Source: Dyella sp. RRB7 (GTDB lineage: Bacteria; Pseudomonadota; Gammaproteobacteria; Xanthomonadales; Rhodanobacteraceae). From it: 64,000 nt of DNA. The position numbers and the translations under genes were made by a program. Where the stretch lies: contig NZ_JAKWJS010000001.1 in NCBI RefSeq assembly GCF_022761115.1, positions 868,001-932,000 on the forward strand. The letters are read 5' to 3'. Position 1 is the stretch's first letter. Every line of letters starts with the position of its first letter. The notes under the pieces are model-generated. The model had not been told where the DNA came from. It was given only the letters and a program-made list of their open reading frames with translations, and searched no databases. Below are positions 61,357 to 64,000 of the stretch, piece by piece.

Positions 61357-63888
61357 TCAGGTACCGCGCGGCTTGGCCCGATGCGTGGGTACCGCGGTCC
61401 ACGGATCGTCGGGCCATGGGTGGCGCGGGTAGCGGCCCTTGAGTTCCTTCTTCACTTCCGGATAGGTGCGTTCCCAGAAACCTTTCAGATCCTGGGTGAC
61501 CTGGATGGGGCGGCCGGCGGGCGAGAGCAGGTGCAGGGTGACGGGAATGCGGCCGTTGGCGACGCGGGGGGTGTCGGCCAGGCCGAACAGTTCCTGCAGC
61601 TTTACCGCAAGCACGGGCGGCTCGTCCCGGGCGTATTCGAGGCGGCGACTCATGCCGCTGGGCACGGTGAGGCTTTCGGGCACCTGGGCGTCGAGCTGGC
61701 GGCGTTGCTCGTAGTCGAACAGCGTGCCGAGTGCCTGCGAGAGTTCTTCCGCGCTCAGTGCATCCAGGCGACGCTTGCCGTTGAGATACGGCGCCAGCCA
61801 GTCCTCCAGCGTGTCGAGCAGCGCCGCGTCGGAAACATCGGGCAGGCCCAGCTCGGGCATCCACGCGCGCAGCGCCTGCATGCGCGCGCGCAGGCGACGG
61901 GCGTTGTCGCTCCACGGCAACGCGTCGATGCCCTTGGCGCGCACGGCGGCGAGCAAGGCCGGCAAGGCGTCCTCGGCGTTCACCGGTACGCTGCGGCGAT
62001 CGAGCACGATCGCGGCGAAGCGATGTTCCTCGAACGCTTCGACGGCGTTGCGCTCGTCGTTCCAGCGCAGCACGCGCTCACGCCGGAACTGGGCGGGATA
62101 ATCATGTTCCAGCACACGCGGATCGAGTGGCGCGGCGGCAAGGATCAGGCTGTCGCGGGCTTCGAAGCGCAGATCGAGCGCGACCAGCCAGGGCTCGCCG
62201 TGCAAGGCCGTGTTCTCGTGCAAGCGCGCGCCACGGCCGTTGGCGAGCGTGTAGCGCAGCGGATTATGGTCGTCGCGACGTGCCACGCGATCGGGAAACG
62301 CATGCAGCAGCAGATCGCCCACGGCGTGGCTGTCGGGCACGCCACTGGCGGCGCTGCGTACATCGAGGCGGCGGCGCCAGCCCTTGCTGGCCTGCTCGAT
62401 GGCCGCCAAGGCGCCCGTATCGGCACCGCCACGCGCACCCGCGGTGCGGCGATCGCGCCATGCATGCAAGGCATGGACGCGCGCACGGAAGTCATCGCTG
62501 CGCGCCTGTTCGCCGCGCAATGGCGAGCGTGCCTCCATCAGCGCCAGCAGGTCGGCCACCAGGGCGCGCCACTCCGGCGCCGCACGCAGCGCGGCGGCGC
62601 CGAGGCGTGGCGTGGCGCCGAGTTCGAGCATGTCGCGACCAAGCGCGGTGATGCGCCCATCGGCACCCAGTGCACCGAGTTGCGCCAGCAGTTCGCGCGC
62701 TTGCGCCAGCGCGCCGGACGGCGGGGCATCCAGCCATGGCAGGTCATGGCCGCTGTGCGCGGTGATGCCCCACGCCGCCAGTTCCAGCGCGAGGCCGGAC
62801 AGTTCGGCCTGCGCGATTTCCGCAGTGCGCGAGGCGTCGAGCCGCTTGCTTTGCGGCCACAGCCGATAAGCGGTGCCTTCGGCGACGCGACCGGCGCGGC
62901 CGGCGCGCTGGTCGGCCGAGGCCTGGGAAATGTTGACCGTTTCCAGCCGGGTGAAGCCGGAGTTGGGATCGAAGCGCGGCTCGCGCGCCAGGCCGCTGTC
63001 GACCACGGCGCGGATGCCCGGCAGGGTCACGCTCGATTCGGCCACGTTGGTGGCCAGTACGATGCGACGCATGCCGGGTTCGGCGGGACTCAACGCGGCT
63101 TGCTGTTCGGCCAGCGACAGTTCGCCATGCAACGCCACGACCTCGACGTCTCCCCTCGCCAGCTGGGAGAAGCTTTCTTCCAGCACCGCCTGCACCCGCG
63201 CAATCTCGCGGCGCCCCGGCAGGAACGCCAGCACATCGCCCTCATTTTCCTGCAGCGCCTGGCGGGCGATGCGTGCGAGGTGATGCTCCACGCTCTCCTG
63301 CACGCGAGCCGGCGGATACTCCACGCGCACCGGAAAACTGCGCCCCGGGCTGCTGATGCGCGGCGCGTCCAGCCATTGCGCGATGCGCTCGCCGTCGAGC
63401 GTGGCCGACATCACCAACAGGCGAAGCTCCGGCCGCAAAGTGCCCTGCACGTCCAGCGCCAACGCGGCGCCGAGATCACCGGCGAGATGCCGCTCGTGGA
63501 ATTCGTCGAACAGGATGACGCCGATGCCGCTGAGCTCGGGGTCGTCCTGGATCAGCCGCGTAAGGATGCCCTCGGTCACCACTTCGATGCGCGTGGCGGC
63601 GCCCACCTTCGACTCGAAGCGGATGCGGTAGCCGACGGTCTGCCCCACCTCCTCGCCCAGCTGCCGGGCCATGAACTGCGCGGCGGCGCGGGCGGCGATG
63701 CGGCGTGGTTCCAGCATCAGCACCTTGCCGCCGCCGAGCCATGGCTGGCCGAGCAAGGCCAGCGGCACCTGGGTGGTTTTGCCGGCGCCGGGCGGCGCTT
63801 CCAGCACCAGGCGCGGGCGGACTGCCAGCGAGGCGCAGATCTCGGGCAGCAGGGGCGTGATGGGGAAGGACAGCGGGGTACTCATCAT
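61357..63888 (-). CDS. hrpB: ATP-dependent helicase HrpB
   Basis: About 843 residues from ATG 63888 (MMSTPLSFPITPLLPEICAS). It is a DEAH/RHA helicase: Walker A LEAPPGAGKTTQVPLALL, DEFH in VILFDEFHERHLAGDLGAAL, MSATLDGERIAQWL, and motif VI SADQRAGRAGRVAEGTAYRL. The C-terminal HrpB-specific region has LPVNAEDALPALL-like VPVNAEDALPALLAAVRAKG and GRPIQVTQDLKGFWERTYPE, ending with KGRYPRHPWPDDP. HrpB is a putative RNA helicase of unclear target, not essential in E. coli. A frame extension to 63930 lacks a better start. No partner gene is adjacent. Confidence 0.95.
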   Translation of the reverse strand: MMSTPLSFPITPLLPEICASLAVRPRLVLEAPPGAGKTTQVPLALLGQPWLGGGKVLMLEPRRIAARAAAQFMARQLGEEVGQTVGYRIRFESKVGAATRIEVVTEGILTRLIQDDPELSGIGVILFDEFHERHLAGDLGAALALDVQGTLRPELRLLVMSATLDGERIAQWLDAPRISSPGRSFPVRVEYPPARVQESVEHHLARIARQALQENEGDVLAFLPGRREIARVQAVLEESFSQLARGDVEVVALHGELSLAEQQAALSPAEPGMRRIVLATNVAESSVTLPGIRAVVDSGLAREPRFDPNSGFTRLETVNISQASADQRAGRAGRVAEGTAYRLWPQSKRLDASRTAEIAQAELSGLALELAAWGITAHSGHDLPWLDAPPSGALAQARELLAQLGALGADGRITALGRDMLELGATPRLGAAALRAAPEWRALVADLLALMEARSPLRGEQARSDDFRARVHALHAWRDRRTAGARGGADTGALAAIEQASKGWRRRLDVRSAASGVPDSHAVGDLLLHAFPDRVARRDDHNPLRYTLANGRGARLHENTALHGEPWLVALDLRFEARDSLILAAAPLDPRVLEHDYPAQFRRERVLRWNDERNAVEAFEEHRFAAIVLDRRSVPVNAEDALPALLAAVRAKGIDALPWSDNARRLRARMQALRAWMPELGLPDVSDAALLDTLEDWLAPYLNGKRRLDALSAEELSQALGTLFDYEQRRQLDAQVPESLTVPSGMSRRLEYARDEPPVLAVKLQELFGLADTPRVANGRIPVTLHLLSPAGRPIQVTQDLKGFWERTYPEVKKELKGRYPRHPWPDDPWTAVPTHRAKPRGT

Positions 63889-63932
63889 GCAGATGATAGC
63901 CGCGGCGTGCGTGCACCCTGTAGGCACCATAT

Positions 63933-63954
63933 CCCTCTCCCCGGAGGGAGAGGG
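63933..63954. repeat. Nine-bp inverted repeat CCCTCTCCC-CGGA-GGGAGAGGG
   Basis: A perfect stem with a 4-base loop between hrpB and the window edge. Related CCCTCTCCCC strings appear at 29260-29277. It may be a dispersed intergenic hairpin or a terminator for a gene entering from the right edge. Confidence 0.5.
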
Positions 63955-64000
63955 AGCAAGGCATCAGGGATGCGCGGGCGTGGTCGTGGCCCCGCTGCTT

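Noticed and set aside
63955-64000. Minus-strand 3' end of a gene (…SGATTTPAHP then TGA)
   Set aside because: Only about a dozen codons are inside the window, too little to support a gene call.

Overview
The window is a stretch of bacterial chromosome with high G+C (roughly two thirds by eye). Gene content and order suggest a gammaproteobacterium of the Xanthomonadales/Lysobacterales, most likely Rhodanobacteraceae (Dyella/Luteibacter/Rhodanobacter-like). The grounds are the aa3 oxidase cluster followed by DUF2909 and SURF1, the DUF2244-coxBA order, a YcgL protein next to FadL, bifunctional PutA without a DNA-binding domain, and abundant TonB-receptor, RND and serine-hydrolase genes. This placement is inference from remembered family context, not from a search.

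Layout. (1) 1-5083, minus strand: cytochrome c oxidase operon (DUF2244, ctaC, ctaD, a 43-aa membrane protein, ctaE), then DUF2909 (plus strand) and the start of SURF1. (2) 5399-10201: putA, a TlpA-like thioredoxin protein and a class A acid-phosphatase-like lipoprotein. (3) 10343-17891: an AraC regulator followed by a beta-helix lipoprotein, a diheme cytochrome c lipoprotein, a TonB receptor and a coniferyl-aldehyde-type dehydrogenase, with a convergent fadL behind a shared terminator. This looks like an uncharacterised uptake/oxidation system for a hydrophobic or aromatic compound. (4) 19682-28841: YcgL, a large ankyrin membrane protein, a GT9 glycosyltransferase, a CPA2 antiporter, and a LysR / DUF4865 / tautomerase divergon with two adjacent perfect palindromes. 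(5) 28859-30575: a lower-G+C islet bounded by two inverted copies of a roughly 300-bp repeat. It carries an orphan T6SS Tdi1-type immunity gene and what may be the 3' tail of its toxin gene.

(6) 30632-35287: hemB, an S53 sedolisin peptidase, a divergent RluF-like pseudouridine synthase, an alpha/beta hydrolase and the 3' remnant of a gene with its hairpin. (7) 35454-38600: the most notable locus. It has a tetrapyrrole-methylase-fold methyltransferase closely resembling borosin peptide-backbone N-methyltransferases (SonM/OphMA family), then a 112-aa candidate split precursor with a helical leader, a Lys-Glu linker and a short hydrophobic C-terminus, then a TPR-GGDEF protein 7 bp downstream. 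It reads as a split-borosin RiPP locus. (8) 38639-46319, minus strand: a complete RND efflux system (TolC, adaptor, pump) behind an OmpR/QseC-like two-component pair.

(9) 46489-50311: mrfA-mrfB-GNAT, an overlapping operon for DNA-adduct repair (MrfAB homologues of B. subtilis YprA/YprB). (10) 50350-64000: a frameshifted GNAT pseudogene, an unknown single-pass membrane protein, an S41 peptidase, two class-C beta-lactamase-fold serine hydrolases, a LysR / Old-Yellow-Enzyme / quinone-reductase divergon, a flavin reductase, a stand-alone SUOX-like molybdopterin domain, an MliC lysozyme inhibitor and hrpB. I saw no rRNA, tRNA, CRISPR array, phage or insertion sequence.
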